From Rhizobium leguminosarum (GTDB taxonomy: Bacteria > Pseudomonadota > Alphaproteobacteria > Rhizobiales > Rhizobiaceae), in the NCBI RefSeq assembly GCF_001652265.1, contig NZ_LWBS01000055.1, positions 62,001 to 126,000 of the forward strand: 64,000 nt of DNA. Direction: 5' to 3'. Below are positions 43,873 to 53,431 of this stretch, in pieces. Within the stretch, counting starts at the first letter, position 1; each line of letters begins with the position of its first letter. A program made the position numbers and the translations under genes. The notes under the pieces were generated by a model that was not told the origin of the DNA, searched no databases, and saw nothing but the letters and a program-made list of their open reading frames with translations.

Positions 43873-46800
43873 TCAGACAAGCTCGACATCGACGACGCCG
43901 GGGGCGGCGCGAAGGGCGGCGGCTATCTCCGGGGTAATGCGGTATTTCTCCGGCAGCGCCACTTCCACCTCGCGTTTGCCCTCCTCCTTGATGACGATGA
44001 AGGAGACGAGGCCGTCGCCCTTGGCGTTCAGATGGCCGGCAACCATTCTCAGCGGTCCGGAATCGCGGACATAAACGCGTAGCGCCTTCTGCATCTGCAG
44101 CGACTTTTCCTCCAGCGACTGGATCGTCTGGATGCGCAGGCCAATGCCCTCCGGCCGCTCCTCGCCCGTCGCGGTCAGCACGAAGGATTTGCCTGACTCC
44201 AACACGTCGCGATACTGGTTGAGCATTTCCGAAAACAGCACCGCTTCGAACTGGCCCGAAGAATCGGAGAAGACGATGATGCCCATCTTGTTGCCGGTGC
44301 GAGTCTTGCGCTCCTGCTTCGAGATCACGGTACCGGCAAGTCGGGCATTGGCCGCACCCTGCTTGATGGCGGCGGAAAACTCGGCAAAGGTCTGCACCCG
44401 CATCTTCTGCAGGATATTGTTGTAGGAATCGAGCGGGTGGGCCGTCAGATAGAAGCCCAGCACCTGGAACTCCTTGAGCAGCCGCTCGGAGGGGAGCCAG
44501 GGCGAGAACGGCGGCAGGGAGATCTTCTCAGGCCCCGACGTCAACGTACTGCCGAAAATGTCCGACTGGCCGCTCAGCTTGTTCTCCTGGGCGCGCTGGG
44601 CATAACCGAGAATGCGGTCAAGGCCGGCTGCTAGCTGGGCGCGGTCCATGTCGAAACAATCGAAGGCGCCGGCATAGATCAGGCTTTCGAGCACGCGACG
44701 ATTGACCTGACGCGGATCGATGCGCAGGCAGAAATCCTCGATGCTGGCAAAGGGCTTGTCGCCACGCACCTCGACAATGTGGTCGACGGCGGATTCGCCG
44801 ACGCCCTTGAGAGCGGCGAGCGCGTAATAGATGCGGTTGTTGCCGGTCTCGAAATGGCGGAAGGAGGTCTGGACCGAGGGCGCGATCACCTCGATGCCGA
44901 GGCGCTTGGCATCCTGACGGAAATCATTGACCTTTTCCGTGTTGGACATGTCGAGCGTCATCGAAGCGGCGAGGAATTCGACCGGGTAATGCGCCTTCAT
45001 GTAGGCCGTCTGGTAGGAGACGATGGCATAGGCGGCGGCATGCGACTTGTTGAAGCCGTAATTGGCGAACTTCGCCAGCAGTTCGAAGATATTGTCGGCC
45101 TGCGGCTTCGACACGCCATTCTTGACGGCGCCAACGACGAAGCGTTCGCGCTGCTGGTCCATCTCGGCCTTGATCTTCTTGCCCATGGCGCGACGCAGAA
45201 GGTCGGCTTCCCCCAGCGAATAGCCGGACAGTACCTGGGCGATTTGCATCACCTGTTCCTGATAGACGATGACGCCCTGGGTTTCCTTGAGCAGGTGGTC
45301 GATCATCGGATGGATCGATTCCAGCTCTTCGTCGCCGTGCTTGCGGGCATTGTAGGTCGGGATGTTCTCCATCGGGCCCGGACGATAGAGCGCCACCAGC
45401 GCGATGATGTCCTCGATGCAGTCCGGCTTCATGCCGATCAGCGCCTTGCGCATGCCGGCACTTTCCACCTGGAACACGCCGACCGTCTCGCCGCGCGACA
45501 GCATCTCGTAGGTCTTCTTGTCGTCGAGTGGAATGGCCGCGAGATCGACCTTGATGCCGAGCTTGGCGACGAAATCAACCGCGACCTTCAGCACGGTCAG
45601 CGTCTTCAGGCCGAGGAAGTCGAACTTGACGAGGCCCGCCTGCTCGACCCATTTCATGTTGAATTGGGTGACCGGCATGTCCGAGCGCGGATCGCGATAC
45701 ATCGGCACCAGCTTGGAAAGCGGCCGGTCACCGATGACGATGCCGGCGGCATGGGTCGAGGCATGGCGGTAAAGCCCCTCGATCTTCTGGGCGATGTCGA
45801 GCAGCCGCGCGACAACCGGTTCTTTCGCCGCCTCCTCCTGCAGCTTCGGTTCCTCCTCGATCGCCTTGGACAGCGGCGTCGGATTGGCGGGGTTGTTCGG
45901 CACCAGTTTGCAGATCTTGTCGACCTGGCCGTAGGGCATTTCCAGCACACGGCCGACGTCGCGAAGAGCGGCACGTGCCTGCAGCGAACCGAAGGTGATG
46001 ATCTGCGCCACTTGCTCGCGGCCATATTTGGCCTGGACATAGCGGATTACCTCTTCGCGGCGGTCCTGGCAGAAGTCGATGTCGAAGTCGGGCATCGAGA
46101 CGCGTTCCGGATTGAGGAAGCGCTCGAAGAGCAGCGAAAAACGCAAGGGATCGACGTCGGTGATCGTCAATGCATAGGCGACCAGCGAACCGGCGCCCGA
46201 ACCGCGGCCGGGACCGACCGGAATGTCATGCTGCTTGGCCCATTTGATGAAGTCGGCAACGATCAGGAAGTAACCGGGAAAGCGCATGCGCTCGATGACG
46301 CTGAGCTCGAATTCCAGCCGCTCGCGATATTCCTTCTCCTCGTAACCCGGCGACATGCCAAGCGTGGAAAGCCTCATGTCCAGCCCTTCGACCGCCTGGC
46401 GGCGCAGTTCTCTCGCCTCGGCACGTTCGGCCTCTTCGGCATCGTCGGTCGCGCCAGTGAAACGTGGCAGGATCGGCTTTCGCGTCTTCAGCACGAAGGA
46501 GCAGCGCCTGGCGATCTCGATCGTATTTTCCAGCGCTTCCGGCAGGTCGGCGAAGAGTTTGGCCATCTCGGCCCGGCTCTTCAGATAGTGATCCGGCGTC
46601 AGGCGAAAGCGGCTGTCGTCGGAGACGATGGCGTTGTGCGCGACCGCCATCAGCGCATCATGGGCATCGTAATCGTCGCGCGTCGGGAAGAACGCCTCGT
46701 TGGTCGCAACCAGCGGCAGGTCGTGGGCATAGGCGAGCCCGATGATCTTCTGCTCGTGCCGCTTGTCGTAGGTGCCGTGCCGCTGCAACTCGACATAGAG

Positions 46801-47367
46801 CCTGTCGCCGAAGAGACGCTTCAGCGTGAGCAGCCGGGCTTCCGCCTGAGCGGGGTGGCCTTCCTTGATCGCCACGTCGACCGGCCCGGTCAGGGCGCCG
46901 CTCAATGCGATCAGCCCTTCCGTGCCTGCCTCCTCCAACCAGGAGGTGCTGATATGAACGGCTTGGTTGCTCTCGCCGCCGAGATAAGCCCGGCTGACGA
47001 GATCGACCAGCCGTTCGTAACCGGCATCCGTCGCAGCGAGAAGAACGATCGCCGGCAGCTTGACCAGGGCCTGTTGACCGCCGCGCTTTTCGGTTTCCAG
47101 CCCGTCTTCCATGTCGATCGAGACCTGGCAGCCGATGATCGGCTGCAGGCCTTCCTCCATCGCCTTCTGGGAGAATTCGAGGGCGACGAACAGATTGTTG
47201 GTGTCGGTAATCGCAATCGCCGGCTGGCTGTCACCGGTCGCCTTGTAGAGGATCTTCTTCAGCGGCAGCGCGCCCTCGAGAAGCGAATAGGCGGAATGGA
47301 CCCTCAGGTGGATGAAACCCGGCGTGCCGGTCGCCTCACCCGTAGAACCCTTTGCCGTATCCGCCAT
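43873..47367 (-). CDS. dnaE1: DNA polymerase III alpha subunit
   Basis: This replicative polymerase is about 1164 residues. The N-terminal PHP domain begins FIHLRVHSAYSLLEGALPL and continues with AITDTNNLFVALEF. The palm has PGRGSGAGSLVAYALTITDVDPL and the catalytic Asp pair in PDFDIDFCQDRR. An HhH and OB domain (TRTGNKMGIIVFSDSSGQFEAVLF) follow; the C-terminus ends VVDVELV. I prefer ATG 47367 over an in-frame TTG at 47382 because GGGAAGG is well spaced for it. It follows lolD's region and lies 117 bp downstream of the SOS-controlled small ORF. Confidence 0.96.
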   Translation of the reverse strand: MADTAKGSTGEATGTPGFIHLRVHSAYSLLEGALPLKKILYKATGDSQPAIAITDTNNLFVALEFSQKAMEEGLQPIIGCQVSIDMEDGLETEKRGGQQALVKLPAIVLLAATDAGYERLVDLVSRAYLGGESNQAVHISTSWLEEAGTEGLIALSGALTGPVDVAIKEGHPAQAEARLLTLKRLFGDRLYVELQRHGTYDKRHEQKIIGLAYAHDLPLVATNEAFFPTRDDYDAHDALMAVAHNAIVSDDSRFRLTPDHYLKSRAEMAKLFADLPEALENTIEIARRCSFVLKTRKPILPRFTGATDDAEEAERAEARELRRQAVEGLDMRLSTLGMSPGYEEKEYRERLEFELSVIERMRFPGYFLIVADFIKWAKQHDIPVGPGRGSGAGSLVAYALTITDVDPLRFSLLFERFLNPERVSMPDFDIDFCQDRREEVIRYVQAKYGREQVAQIITFGSLQARAALRDVGRVLEMPYGQVDKICKLVPNNPANPTPLSKAIEEEPKLQEEAAKEPVVARLLDIAQKIEGLYRHASTHAAGIVIGDRPLSKLVPMYRDPRSDMPVTQFNMKWVEQAGLVKFDFLGLKTLTVLKVAVDFVAKLGIKVDLAAIPLDDKKTYEMLSRGETVGVFQVESAGMRKALIGMKPDCIEDIIALVALYRPGPMENIPTYNARKHGDEELESIHPMIDHLLKETQGVIVYQEQVMQIAQVLSGYSLGEADLLRRAMGKKIKAEMDQQRERFVVGAVKNGVSKPQADNIFELLAKFANYGFNKSHAAAYAIVSYQTAYMKAHYPVEFLAASMTLDMSNTEKVNDFRQDAKRLGIEVIAPSVQTSFRHFETGNNRIYYALAALKGVGESAVDHIVEVRGDKPFASIEDFCLRIDPRQVNRRVLESLIYAGAFDCFDMDRAQLAAGLDRILGYAQRAQENKLSGQSDIFGSTLTSGPEKISLPPFSPWLPSERLLKEFQVLGFYLTAHPLDSYNNILQKMRVQTFAEFSAAIKQGAANARLAGTVISKQERKTRTGNKMGIIVFSDSSGQFEAVLFSEMLNQYRDVLESGKSFVLTATGEERPEGIGLRIQTIQSLEEKSLQMQKALRVYVRDSGPLRMVAGHLNAKGDGLVSFIVIKEEGKREVEVALPEKYRITPEIAAALRAAPGVVDVELV

Positions 47368-47484
47368 GACATGCCTTCCCAATCACCCGAATGAATCGGA
47401 CGCATTGTCGGCATAGAGGGCGATGATGTCCAGAAGAAGTCCCGCGTCCGGACTGCATGATTGCCATGCGATCCCCTGAAAACT

Positions 47485-47571
47485 TTAGAACGCCATGACG
47501 ATGAGCGAGAAGCTGGCAACGAACATTGCGATGGAGGTGAATGCTGCGATATCACGGATCATGTCAGTCAT
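47485..47571 (-). CDS. SOS-regulated 28-residue membrane protein (SidA-like candidate)
   Basis: ATG at 47571 has a near-perfect AAAGGAG (47584-47578) six bases upstream. The 28-codon frame begins MTDMIRDIAAF and continues with a hydrophobic stretch ending in LIVMAF: a short charged amphipathic start, then one membrane segment of about 18 residues. A promoter with an SOS box in its spacer lies just upstream. In Caulobacter, SidA is a 29-residue single-pass SOS protein that blocks division at FtsW/FtsN. Size, topology and control match. Sequence homology to SidA is not claimed. It is too short for routine gene callers. Confidence 0.75.
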   Translation of the reverse strand: MTDMIRDIAAFTSIAMFVASFSLIVMAF

Positions 47572-47869
47572 CGGGCTCTCCTTTACTCGTTATGTTTTCA
47601 ATTTGTTCCATGTATGTTCTGTTGTCAACAGGAATCTTTTCCTCCTTTCTTGTGTTTGAAAAATGCCGGGATGCCCACCTGCGAATCGCTGGGAGCCCAG
47701 CAGTCGATGAGATGGGCAGCAGCTTTGCCTTCTGGCCTGCCACAGATCGGTCATGGCGCCTAGACGGTCAGCCTCCTCGAGGCGACCCGTTTATTTCGGG
47801 TCAATGTTCCCTTTTTGTTCTTTACACATCGCAGCATATTTGCCAGCATCGGGCTGAGAGGAGAATGAC
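47572..47869. other. Intergenic region between small SOS ORF and DUF5680-like gene
   Basis: Apart from the SOS promoter, about 240 bp show no gene. A hairpin around CGACCCG...CGGGTC (near 47780-47800) followed by a T-rich stretch (CCCTTTTTGTTCTTT) on the plus strand may be a terminator or leader for the gene at 47870. Confidence 0.4.
47600..47628 (-). promoter_or_regulatory. LexA-controlled promoter of the small membrane protein
   Basis: On the minus strand: TTGACA (47628-47623), 17 bp, CAAATT (47605-47600). GTTC-N7-GTTC (47605-47619 on the plus strand) lies inside the spacer, the ideal place for LexA repression. The -10 is weak. It is 29 bp upstream of the ATG. Confidence 0.75.
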
Positions 47870-48334
47870 ATGTTGGATATTGCGATGCTGAACGAATTCG
47901 TCGTGGAGGCGAAGGCTGCGACCTATGTCGGCGGCGGCGTGGCGCGCGCGCCCTGCCGGCCGAGCTCCCACGATATCGGTTACGAACGCGGCGACTGGCG
48001 CTATCTCGACAGCTATTTCGGCGGGACCGATTTCGCCGGACAGGAAGTGGTGTGGCTTGCCGACGAGCCCGTCTGGGCGATGAATTATTTTGGCCGCGTC
48101 ATTGCGCCTAATCTCATCGACGGCGCAGCAGCCGGGACGGTGATCAAGACAGCACTTTCGGCGATGTATCGAGAGGGGCGGTTTCTTGGCGGAATGGAAT
48201 TCGACCATCCGTTCGGCCGCTATATCGACCGCAGCGAAGGCAGCTGCGAGCGGTTCAGCGGCAGTGAATGCATCATGGTCGATGGCCATAAGGCCTATGT
48301 GCTCGACTACCGCGGCGGGCTGGTCGTCCCCTGA
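47870..48334 (+). CDS. DUF5680-like conserved protein
   Basis: The 154-residue protein has AGAGGAG 6 bp before its ATG. The central YLDSYFGGTDFAGQEVVWLADEPVWAMNYFGRV segment fits DUF5680, a domain also found attached to XRE-type regulators. No HTH is present here. Function unknown. It stands alone, facing away from dnaE1. Confidence 0.75.
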   Translation: MLDIAMLNEFVVEAKAATYVGGGVARAPCRPSSHDIGYERGDWRYLDSYFGGTDFAGQEVVWLADEPVWAMNYFGRVIAPNLIDGAAAGTVIKTALSAMYREGRFLGGMEFDHPFGRYIDRSEGSCERFSGSECIMVDGHKAYVLDYRGGLVVP

Positions 48335-48400
48335 TCGCTGCCCACCGCTGGAGAAGCTAACCCAAGTGCATCATGTCCCGCCAGGAGGTCGGCGAGATCA

Positions 48401-48460
48401 GCCCCTCATCCGGCTGCCGCCACCTTCTCCCCGCTCGACGGGCGAAGGGACATACCGCAC
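48401..48460. repeat. Rhizobial intergenic repeat (CCCCTCATCCGGCTGCC type)
   Basis: GCCCCTCATCCGGCTGCCGC ... CACCTTCTCCCCG...CGGGCGAAGG. The CCTTC-CCCCG and CGGG-GAAGG arms pair. The same class of element is at 27417 in the other orientation. No gene was seen in 48335-48611. Confidence 0.6.
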
Positions 48461-48611
48461 CCGCTTTCCGTACCCTCGACGCTGCGTTTGGCACGTCCCT
48501 CGCCCCGTTTTTACGGGGGCCCGCAGGACGGGTCGAGATCAGTGGCTCGACCCCGGTAGGTTAGTGTGAGGGGCAGCCATCGGCGCAAACCGGACATCCT
48601 GGACCGCAGTC

Positions 48612-49295
48612 TCAGAAATCGACGATCTTGCCGTCGGAGATCGTCACGCGCCGATCCATGCGGCGGGCCAGCTCGTGATTATGGGTGGCGATGAGAGCAG
48701 CAAGGCCGGACTGGCGCACCAGTGCTTCCAGCGCGTCGAAGACATAGCTTGCGGTCTCAGGGTCGAGATTGCCGGTCGGTTCGTCGGCAAGAAGCAGGGT
48801 CGGCGCATTGGCGACGGCGCGGGCAATCGCAACGCGCTGCTGCTCGCCGCCGGAAAGCTCGCCCGGGCGATGCGAGCCACGATGGCCGATGCGCATATAA
48901 TCGAGAAGCTGGCCGGCCCGCTCTCCGGCTTCCTTCCAGGACAATCCAGCGATCAGCTGCGGCATCATGATGTTTTCAAGCGCCGAGAATTCCGGCAGCA
49001 GATGGTGGAATTGATAGACGAAGCCGATTTCGCTGCGGCGGATCGCAGTGCGTTTCTCATCGCTCAAGCCGTCACAGGCATGGCCGTTGATGTTGACTTC
49101 ACCGCCGTCCGGATGCTCCAGCAGGCCGGCGACATGCAGCAGCGTCGACTTGCCCGTGCCGGAAGGGGCGACGAGAGCGACAATCTCCCCCTTCGATATC
49201 GAAAAATCCGCGCCTTTCAGGATCGAGAGCAGCGTACCGCCCTGCCCGTAATGGCGCTCGACGCCGGTAAGCTGGAGAACGACGTTGCGTTTCAT
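48612..49295 (-). CDS. lolD: Lipoprotein-releasing ABC transporter ATPase
   Basis: The ATP-binding subunit powers release of outer-membrane lipoproteins. The 227-residue protein has Walker [11 protein letters not shown]-loop [20 protein letters not shown] (the LolD-type loop), signature [14 protein letters not shown], Walker [13 protein letters not shown] and H-loop ATHN. It starts 14 bp after the permease gene stop and clearly forms an operon with it. Confidence 0.95.
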   Translation of the reverse strand: MKRNVVLQLTGVERHYGQGGTLLSILKGADFSISKGEIVALVAPSGTGKSTLLHVAGLLEHPDGGEVNINGHACDGLSDEKRTAIRRSEIGFVYQFHHLLPEFSALENIMMPQLIAGLSWKEAGERAGQLLDYMRIGHRGSHRPGELSGGEQQRVAIARAVANAPTLLLADEPTGNLDPETASYVFDALEALVRQSGLAALIATHNHELARRMDRRVTISDGKIVDF

Positions 49296-49309
49296 GAAGG
49301 CGGCATTCC

Positions 49310-50614
49310 TTATTCGTAGCGCAGGGCCTGCACCGGATCGAGCCTGGAGGCACGCCAGGCCGGGAAGATGGTCGCGATGAAGGAGAGCGTCAGCGTCATG
49401 ACGACGATCGAGATCGTTTCGCTGAGATCCATCTCGGCCGGCAGTTGGCTGAGGAAATAGACCTGCGGATTGAAGAGCACAGTGCCTGAAATCCAGGAGA
49501 AGAACTGGCGGACGGATTCGATGTTGACGCAGACGAGGACGCCGAGCAGCACACCGGCAATAGTGCCGACGATGCCTATCGCCGCCCCGGTCATGAAGAA
49601 GATGCGCATGATCGCGCCGGCACTGGCACCCATAGTACGCAGGATGGCAATATCGCTGCCCTTGTCCTTCACCAGCATGATGAGGCCGGAGATGATGTTC
49701 AGCGCCGCCACGAGCACGATCAGCGTCAGGATCATGAACATGACGTTGCGCTCGACCTGCAGCGCCGAGAAGAAGGTCTGGTTGCGCTGGCGCCAGTCGG
49801 TGACGGCGATCTGGCGGCCGGCCGCTTCCTCCACCTTGGACCTCAGATTGTCGATATCGTCGGGGTTGTCGACGAAGAGTTCAATCGACTGCACCAGTCC
49901 CTCAGCATTGAAGTAGAGCTGCGCTTCCTCGAGCGGCATGAAGATGATCGAGGAATCATATTCCGACATGCCGATCTCGAAGAGGCCGGAAATCTTGTAG
50001 GACTTGATGCGCGGGCTGACGCCCATTGGCGTAATGTCACCATCTGGCGACGTCAGCGTAATGAGGTCGCCGACACGCAGACCGAGTTGGTCGGCCATGC
50101 GGGTGCCGATCAGCACGCCGTCGCCGGAGGCATACCCCACCATATCGCCGGATTTGATGTTGTCGGAAATCGTCTTAAGCTTGGTCAGGTCCTCGGCGCG
50201 GGCGCCGCGCACCAGCGCGCCCGTGCTCCCGCCGGCCTGGGCGGAGGCGAGCACTTGGCCTTCCACCAGGGGCAGCGCCATCTTGACGCCGGGCACGGCG
50301 GCGAGCTTGCCGCTGAGAGCAGGATAATCGGTGAAGGGGCCGTCGACCGGCTGGACGATCATGTGGCCGTTAATGCCGAGGATACGCGAGACGAGCTCGG
50401 TTCGGAAGCCGTTCATCACAGCCATGACGATGATCAGTGTCGCAACGCCCAGCATGATGCCGACGAAGGAGAAGCCGGCGATCACCGAGATGAAGGCCTC
50501 CTTGCGGCGGGCGCGCAGATAACGCCACGCCACGAGGCGTTCGAAGGTGGAAAATGGCTTGCCAGCCGGACCCAAGCCGGATTTTGAACTCCGGTCCACT
50601 GCTGCCTCTGCCAT
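49310..50614 (-). CDS. lolC: Lipoprotein-releasing ABC transporter permease (LolC/E)
   Basis: The 434-residue inner-membrane protein has the FtsX-like layout: one N-terminal membrane segment ([15 protein letters not shown]), a large periplasmic MacB-type domain, then three membrane segments near the C-terminus ([55 protein letters not shown]). The ending [17 protein letters not shown] is diagnostic. One LolC/E gene is present, so the complex may be a homodimer (LolF type), as in other alphaproteobacteria. It is 15 bp downstream of proS. Confidence 0.93.
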   Translation of the reverse strand: MAEAAVDRSSKSGLGPAGKPFSTFERLVAWRYLRARRKEAFISVIAGFSFVGIMLGVATLIIVMAVMNGFRTELVSRILGINGHMIVQPVDGPFTDYPALSGKLAAVPGVKMALPLVEGQVLASAQAGGSTGALVRGARAEDLTKLKTISDNIKSGDMVGYASGDGVLIGTRMADQLGLRVGDLITLTSPDGDITPMGVSPRIKSYKISGLFEIGMSEYDSSIIFMPLEEAQLYFNAEGLVQSIELFVDNPDDIDNLRSKVEEAAGRQIAVTDWRQRNQTFFSALQVERNVMFMILTLIVLVAALNIISGLIMLVKDKGSDIAILRTMGASAGAIMRIFFMTGAAIGIVGTIAGVLLGVLVCVNIESVRQFFSWISGTVLFNPQVYFLSQLPAEMDLSETISIVVMTLTLSFIATIFPAWRASRLDPVQALRYE

Positions 50615-50629
50615 TTCGCCTCCGTTTCC

Positions 50630-51952
50630 TTAAGCCACGAACCGGTTGATCGCCGCTTCGATGGTCATCGTTTCGCGGGCGCCGGTCTTGCGGTCCTTCA
50701 CTTCAACTTCGCCGTTGGCGACCGCGCGCGGGCCGGCGATGATCTGGACGGGTACACCGATCAGGTCAGCGGTCGCGAATTTCGTGCCGGCCCGGTCGTC
50801 GGTATCGTCGTAGAGCACATCCTTGCCGGCCTTGCTCAGCGCGGCATAGATCAGCTCGCAGGTATCGTCGCAGGCCTGATCGCCCGCCTTCATGTTGATC
50901 ACAACGATATCGAAGGGCGCGACCGATGCCGGCCAGATGATTCCGTTATCATCATGCGATGCTTCGATGATGGCGGGAACAAGGCGTGTCGGGCCGATAC
51001 CGTAGGAACCCATATGAACGAAGTGTTCCTTGCCGTCAGGTCCCTGCACTTTCGCGCCCATCGGCTCGGAATATCTCGTGCCGAAATAGAAGATGTGGCC
51101 GACCTCGATACCGCGCGCCGACAGGCGGTCACCTTCGGGAACGGCGTTGAAGGCCGCCTCGTCGTGCATTTCCGAGGTCGCGGCATAGAGCGAGGTCCAT
51201 TTGTCGAAGATCGCCTGCAGGCCCTCAACACTGTCGAAGTCGGTGTGTTCGCCAGGAATATCGAAGTCGACGAAATCCTTGTGACAGAAGACTTCGGATT
51301 CGCCGGTATCGGCGAGGATGATGAACTCATGGCTGAGCTCGCCGCCGATCGGGCCGGTGTCGGCGCGCATCGGAATGGCGCGCAGGCCGAGCCGGTCGAA
51401 GGTTCTGAGATAGGCGGCGAACATCTTATTATAGGAATGCTCCGCCGCCTCGCGCGTCAGATCGAAGGAATAGGCATCCTTCATCATGAATTCGCGCGAG
51501 CGCATGGTGCCGAAGCGCGGACGGATCTCATCACGGAACTTCAGCTGGATATGATAGAGATTGAGCGGCAGGTCCTTGTAGGACTTGACGGAAGAGCGGA
51601 AAATATCCGTCACCATCTCCTCATTGGTGGGACCATAGAGCATCGGCCGATCCTGGCGGTCCTTGATGCGCAGCATCTCCTTGCCGTAGGCGTCGTAGCG
51701 ACCGCTTTCCTGCCAGAGTTCGGCCGATTGCAGGGTCGGCATCGACAGTTCGATGGCGCCGGCGCGGTTCTGCTCGTCGCGGATAATGGCGTTGACCTTG
51801 TCGAGCACGCGCTTGCCGAGCGGCAGCCAGGAATAGATGCCCTGCGACTGCTGGCGGATCATGCCGGCGCGCAGCATCAGCCGGTGGGAGACGATCTCCG
51901 CCTCCTTGGGGTTTTCCTTGAGGATGGGCATGAAATAACGGGACAGACGCAT
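50630..51952 (-). CDS. proS: Prolyl-tRNA synthetase (short bacterial type)
   Basis: This class II synthetase charges tRNA-Pro. The 440-residue form lacks the editing insertion of the long E. coli type, as usual for alphaproteobacteria. Motif 1 is in [19 protein letters not shown], motif 2 in [25 protein letters not shown], and motif 3 in [15 protein letters not shown]. The anticodon-binding domain begins at [16 protein letters not shown] start at 51952; it leads the proS-lolC-lolD operon. Confidence 0.96.
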   Translation of the reverse strand: MRLSRYFMPILKENPKEAEIVSHRLMLRAGMIRQQSQGIYSWLPLGKRVLDKVNAIIRDEQNRAGAIELSMPTLQSAELWQESGRYDAYGKEMLRIKDRQDRPMLYGPTNEEMVTDIFRSSVKSYKDLPLNLYHIQLKFRDEIRPRFGTMRSREFMMKDAYSFDLTREAAEHSYNKMFAAYLRTFDRLGLRAIPMRADTGPIGGELSHEFIILADTGESEVFCHKDFVDFDIPGEHTDFDSVEGLQAIFDKWTSLYAATSEMHDEAAFNAVPEGDRLSARGIEVGHIFYFGTRYSEPMGAKVQGPDGKEHFVHMGSYGIGPTRLVPAIIEASHDDNGIIWPASVAPFDIVVINMKAGDQACDDTCELIYAALSKAGKDVLYDDTDDRAGTKFATADLIGVPVQIIAGPRAVANGEVEVKDRKTGARETMTIEAAINRFVA

Positions 51953-52214
51953 GGCGGATTCCGGAGCAGTTGTGATCCCGCAGCGGGCGGAATCGAAAGA
52001 CCATTGTTAATGTCGGGAGCGTTCATAGCCGCTTCGCGGCAGGAAGGAAACCCGCAACGGATGCCGGCAACCTCTCGGAAGCGCATGTTCGCACCCGCAA
52101 AATGAAAGGGCATAAAAAAGCGCGTGTTTATAAGGACTTGAACGAAAATCTTGTCAACAGAAAAATTTTGCTAGAGTGTAGCAAAAATGCAAAAAAGCTG
52201 ATGACAAAGCCCAA

Positions 52215-52379
52215 TGTTTGAGCTAGTTTTAGCTCACAAAACAGGCAGGAAGTTAAATTCTTGCCGAATTCGCGGTCAAGTCTTGGGAGGATCAGATCTT
52301 AGGCGCGCTCGTCGCAGCCCCGGCAACGGTTACAGATCACGCGATACTTAAAACAAGGCTTTTAGCCTTGTTTTTTTTT
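52215..52379 (+). ncRNA. Small RNA beside proS, probable alpha-r9 family
   Basis: This plus-strand transcript lies between two minus-strand genes. Hairpin 1 is TGAGCTA-GTTT-TAGCTCA (52219-52236), hairpin 2 GGCAGGAA/TTCTTGCC (52244-52265), and the end is a classic terminator CAAGGCT-TTT-AGCCTTG plus nine T (52354-52379). From memory, the Sinorhizobium alpha-r9 RNA (Smr9C) is also next to proS and about 150 nt long, which fits. The 5' end is estimated. The rest of 51953-52542 shows no gene. Confidence 0.65.
52354..52379 (+). terminator. Terminator of the proS-side small RNA
   Basis: A perfect 7-bp stem with TTT loop, preceded by AAAA and followed by nine T. Since both neighbours are on the minus strand, it can only serve a plus-strand RNA. 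Confidence 0.95.
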
Positions 52380-52542
52380 GGCTTTTCCGCCTCCATCCCA
52401 TCCAAAAATCCGACCGGCTTCCGTAAGGGAATAGCCCTCATTCCGTTACGCGAGCTCTATGCCGCAACGGCATGACGCTGGTATGACGAAACTCGCATTC
52501 AATAAGCTTACATCTGCCCAAAGTTTGAGCAAAAGCCACGAT

Positions 52543-52818
52543 TCAATAGAAGCTAGGGCCGAGTTGCGGCAGGGCGTCGAAGCCCCAGCCGAAATAGGTG
52601 TCGCAGACGTACCACAGGCCGTAGACCAGGGCCGAAATCAGCGTCGTCAGCGAAAACACGAAAGTGGCGCGAAACCGGGTGGGCGCGCTCGGAACGGTGC
52701 CGAGCACGACGTCATTGTCGTCCGCCTGGGTGCGCAGGCCGATTGGCAGGACGGCAAAAAGCGTCATCCACCAGATGATGAAGTAGACGGCAAATCCCTG
52801 AAGAAAGATCTGGAGCAT
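52543..52818 (-). CDS. DUF1467 membrane protein
   Basis: The 91-residue protein has two membrane segments (LQGFAVYFIIWWMTLFAVLPI and FVFSLTTLISALVYGLWYV) with the family's IGLRTQ loop between. Function unknown; it is conserved in alphaproteobacteria next to mce. ATG 52818 is chosen; an in-frame upstream start (52884) would read through the palindrome at 52842. Confidence 0.9.
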   Translation of the reverse strand: MLQIFLQGFAVYFIIWWMTLFAVLPIGLRTQADDNDVVLGTVPSAPTRFRATFVFSLTTLISALVYGLWYVCDTYFGWGFDALPQLGPSFY

Positions 52819-52841
52819 TATGGTTCCCGTTGGTGTCGCGC

Positions 52842-52883
52842 TGCTGCATTCCTTAAATCGGAATCGATTTAAGGAATGCAGCA
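52842..52883. repeat. 19-bp perfect inverted repeat
   Basis: TGCTGCATTCCTTAAATCG (52842-52860) and its exact complement (52865-52883) flank GAAT. It sits 24 bp upstream of the DUF1467 start. Rhizobial palindromic repeats of this ATTTAAGGAATGCAGC type are, from memory, multi-copy. Confidence 0.85.
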
Positions 52884-52891
52884 ATTTAAAT

Positions 52892-52940
52892 TGTTACAGC
52901 GTCCTTTGCGCGTCTTAAAAGACACGCGGCGCTTTAATAT
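52892..52940. repeat. Second half of the composite palindromic element
   Basis: CGCGTCTT / AAGACACGCG with one bulge, inside ACAGCGTCCTTTGCGCGTC ... GCGGCGCTTTAA. It lies directly after the 19-bp inverted repeat. The remainder to 53024 shows no gene. Confidence 0.55.
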
Positions 52941-53024
52941 CGCGTCCTTGTACGGCGGAATGGCGACCACTCAAAGCGGACGAACTGTTTTGGCCGTCTT
53001 CGGGTCATTCTGCCGCAGCAGGGC

Positions 53025-53429
53025 TCAGGCCTGTTCGAGTTCGATCAGCGTGCCGAAGAAATCCTTGGGGTGCAGAAAGAGCACCGGCTTGCCATGGGCA
53101 CCGGTCTTCGGCTGGCCGTCGCCGAGCACCCTTGCGCCCGCCACTACCAGCCGGTCACGGGCGAGAAGGATATCGTCCACCTCGTAGCAGATGTGGTGCA
53201 TGCCGCCGGACGGGTTCTTTTCGAGGAAGGCTGCGATCGGCGAGGTAGCCCCGAGCGGCTGCAGCAACTCGACCTTGGTGTTCGGCAATTCGACGAAAAC
53301 AACGGTGACGCCATGCTCTGGCAGAGCCTGCGGCTGCGATACGGCAGCACCCAGCGTATCGCGATAGGCCGTCGTCGCCGCGGCCAGATCGGGCACGGCG
53401 ATGGCGATATGGTTGACCCGGCCGAGCAT
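53025..53429 (-). CDS. mce: Methylmalonyl-CoA epimerase
   Basis: The enzyme interconverts the (2R) and (2S) forms of methylmalonyl-CoA. The 134-residue vicinal-oxygen-chelate protein has two glyoxalase-like repeats. Metal ligands are His in VNHIAIAVPDL, His in GGMHHICYEVDD and Glu in FGTLIELEQA at the end. It starts 2 bp after the rnj stop, so it is in the same transcript. Confidence 0.95.
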   Translation of the reverse strand: MLGRVNHIAIAVPDLAAATTAYRDTLGAAVSQPQALPEHGVTVVFVELPNTKVELLQPLGATSPIAAFLEKNPSGGMHHICYEVDDILLARDRLVVAGARVLGDGQPKTGAHGKPVLFLHPKDFFGTLIELEQA

Positions 53430-53431
53430 GG

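Noticed and set aside
44779..47394. 871-codon open frame opposite dnaE1
   Set aside because: It exists only because of high third-position GC in dnaE1; it has no ribosome site, and its composition (RH, GD, LA repeats) is that of an antisense shadow.
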